From contig DFBV01000061.1 of NCBI GenBank assembly GCA_002366755.1, positions 1-5,008 of the forward strand: a stretch of DNA of 5,008 bases, in the 5' to 3' direction. The notes beneath the pieces were generated by a model that made no database searches, was not told the DNA's origin, and worked only from the letters and a program-made list of their open reading frames with translations. The stretch comes from Anaerolineales bacterium UBA3071. Its GTDB lineage: Bacteria; Chloroflexota; Anaerolineae; UBA3071. A program made the position numbers and the translations under genes. Position 1 is the first letter of the stretch. Each line of letters opens with the position of its first letter. Shown piece by piece: positions 4,200 through 5,008 of the stretch.

Positions 4200-5008
4200 A
4201 TGCGTGTGGTTTTGATCTCCAAAGCGTGTATCGTCGGCATCTACCAGCGCAAGCTGGAAGAACTGGCGCGCCTGCCAGGGGTGGAACTGACCGTCATCGT
4301 TCCGCCCTCCTGGCGGGATAGCCGCGGCGTCACCCGCCTGGAGCGGGTGCATACCGAGGGCTACAAGCTGCTGGTCACCCCGATGGCCCTCAACGGTCAC
4401 TTTCACCTGCATTTCTACCCTCGCCTGGGTCGGTTGCTGCGTCGCCTGCACCCTGACCTCCTGCACATAGACGAAGAGCCATACAACCTGGCCACCTGGC
4501 AGGCGATGCGTTTCGCTCACGGCCTGGGCGTTCCTGCCTGCTTCTTCACCTGGCAGAACCTTCATCGCACCTATCCGCCTCCTTTTCGCTGGTTCGAGCT
4601 ACACAACTTCCGCCACGCCGCCCACGCCATCGCTGGCAACCACGAGGCAGCGTCCGTGCTGCGAGCCAAGGGATACACGGGTGCGGTGAGCGTCATCCCG
4701 CAGTTTGGGGTTGATCCTGACATCTTCTCACCCTCCGAACAGGCCTCAGAGATTGGAGATCAGGTACTAGAGACTAGAGATCAGGTATTGGCTATCGGCT
4801 ACGCTGGTGGGCTGGTGGCTGAAAAGGGTGTTGACCTGTTGCTGCAAGCGGTTGCCGGATTGGGCATTGGTGACTGGGCATTGGTCATTGCCGGGCAGGG
4901 TTCTGAGAAGGCGCGCCTGCAAGCGCTGGCCGCGGAACTGGGCATCGCCGGGCGGGTGTCTTTCCTTGGACGGTTTCCTTCCACGCAGATGGTGGATTTC
5001 TACCGTTC
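4200..5008 (+). CDS. Glycosyltransferase family 4 (GT-B fold), C-terminus cut by window end
   Basis: An uninterrupted frame of 269 codons runs off the right edge. It starts MRVVLISKACIVGIYQRKLE, a typical first strand and loop of the N-terminal Rossmann domain. ELARLPGVELTVIVPP (21-36), HPDLLHIDEEPYNLATW (84-100), FFTWQNL (115-121) and AHAIAGNHEAASVLRAKGY (141-159) follow. VIPQFGVDPDIF (165-176) is the usual domain border. The C-terminal sugar-nucleotide domain then begins: IGYAGGLVAEKGVDLLLQAV (199-218), WALVIAGQGSEKARL (226-240) and GRVSFLGRFP (251-260). The acidic ExxxxxxxE donor-binding motif should lie beyond the window. The start follows GCGGGG (4186-4191) by 8 nt and the promoter by about 35 nt. 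Family 4 enzymes transfer sugars from nucleotide donors to lipids, polysaccharides or small molecules at the cytoplasmic side; the donor and acceptor are not readable here. The linker between the domains contains an unusual heptad-repeat insertion. Confidence 0.92.
   Translation, partial: MRVVLISKACIVGIYQRKLEELARLPGVELTVIVPPSWRDSRGVTRLERVHTEGYKLLVTPMALNGHFHLHFYPRLGRLLRRLHPDLLHIDEEPYNLATWQAMRFAHGLGVPACFFTWQNLHRTYPPPFRWFELHNFRHAAHAIAGNHEAASVLRAKGYTGAVSVIPQFGVDPDIFSPSEQASEIGDQVLETRDQVLAIGYAGGLVAEKGVDLLLQAVAGLGIGDWALVIAGQGSEKARLQALAAELGIAGRVSFLGRFPSTQMVDFYR
4748..4789 (+). repeat. Degenerate heptanucleotide repeat inside the glycosyltransferase linker
   Basis: Six consecutive 7-base units read AGAGATT, GGAGATC, AGGTACT, AGAGACT, AGAGATC, AGGTATT; two looser units (GGCTATC, GGCTACG) may follow to 4803. 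Three heptads make 21 bases, so the DNA reads as two in-frame 21-bp repeats (4749-4769 and 4770-4790, 17 of 21 identical) encoding EIGDQVL and ETRDQVL. The insertion falls between the two Rossmann domains, where length is usually variable. This resembles short tandemly repeated repetitive (STRR-type) sequences known from cyanobacteria. Confidence 0.75.
4862..4889 (+). repeat. Second heptanucleotide run in the glycosyltransferase
   Basis: Four units, GGGCATT, GGTGACT, GGGCATT and GGTCATT, follow each other, giving a 14-bp period with the 10-mer GGGCATTGGT at 4862-4871 and 4876-4885. They encode LGIGDWALVI, which covers the loop and strand before the conserved IAGQG. The phasing as heptads matches the run at 4748-4789, although the unit sequence differs. 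Confidence 0.55.

Noticed and set aside
4140..4565. Minus-strand frame of 141 codons opposite the glycosyltransferase start
   Set aside because: It is antisense to a clearly conserved glycosyltransferase frame and its promoter, with no recognisable domain.
4799..4984. Minus-strand frame with proline- and asparagine-rich text
   Set aside because: The text comes from the heptad repeat read backwards within the glycosyltransferase gene.

Overview
The window looks like chromosomal DNA of an uncultured or environmental bacterium, most plausibly Chloroflexota (Anaerolineae-like). This is an inference from three things: the type of glycosyltransferase at the right end, the mix of BrnTA and DUF433/DUF5615 toxin-antitoxin modules with dispersed intergenic hairpin repeats, and degenerate heptanucleotide repeats inside a coding region. 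No marker gene in the window settles the phylum.

Left part (1-1560, minus strand). Two small toxin-antitoxin operons lie head to tail. The first in transcription order is a BrnT toxin (984-1265) overlapping a BrnA-like antitoxin (767-1015). The second is a DUF433 antitoxin-like protein (224-553) followed 2 nt later by a DUF5615 PIN-like toxin (1-221, cut by the window edge). Each operon is preceded by a copy of the same intergenic repeat (616-745 and 1414-1553). Each copy combines a CAGGTGCAAC...-type hairpin with a minus-strand promoter-like sequence (TTGTTT, 17 bp, TATACT with an extended -10 TG) pointing into the operon. Sampled 60-base lines here are about 47-50% GC.

Middle part (1561-4060, plus strand). 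A near-consensus promoter (TTGACA, 17 bp, TAATAT) overlaps at its start point a perfect palindrome ACCGACCGGTCGGT, a TetR-type operator. It drives a TetR-family repressor (1662-2261) and, 8 nt downstream, a 596-residue protein (2270-4060) that fuses an extended (epimerase-type) SDR domain to a classical SDR domain, both with intact cofactor and catalytic motifs. The two genes look like one autoregulated operon. The substrate cannot be read from the sequence.

Right part (4061-5008, plus strand). After a 139-base spacer with its own strong promoter (TTGTCA, 17 bp, TATAAT) comes a GT-B fold family 4 glycosyltransferase, cut by the window end. Its interdomain linker carries degenerate heptanucleotide repeats read in frame, with a second shorter heptad run about 70 bases later. 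Sampled lines in the middle and right parts are about 62-65% GC, so the toxin-antitoxin block differs in composition from its neighbours.

The most unusual elements are the duplicated hairpin-plus-promoter unit serving two unrelated toxin-antitoxin operons, the double-SDR fusion under a TetR regulator, and the heptad repeats inside the glycosyltransferase.
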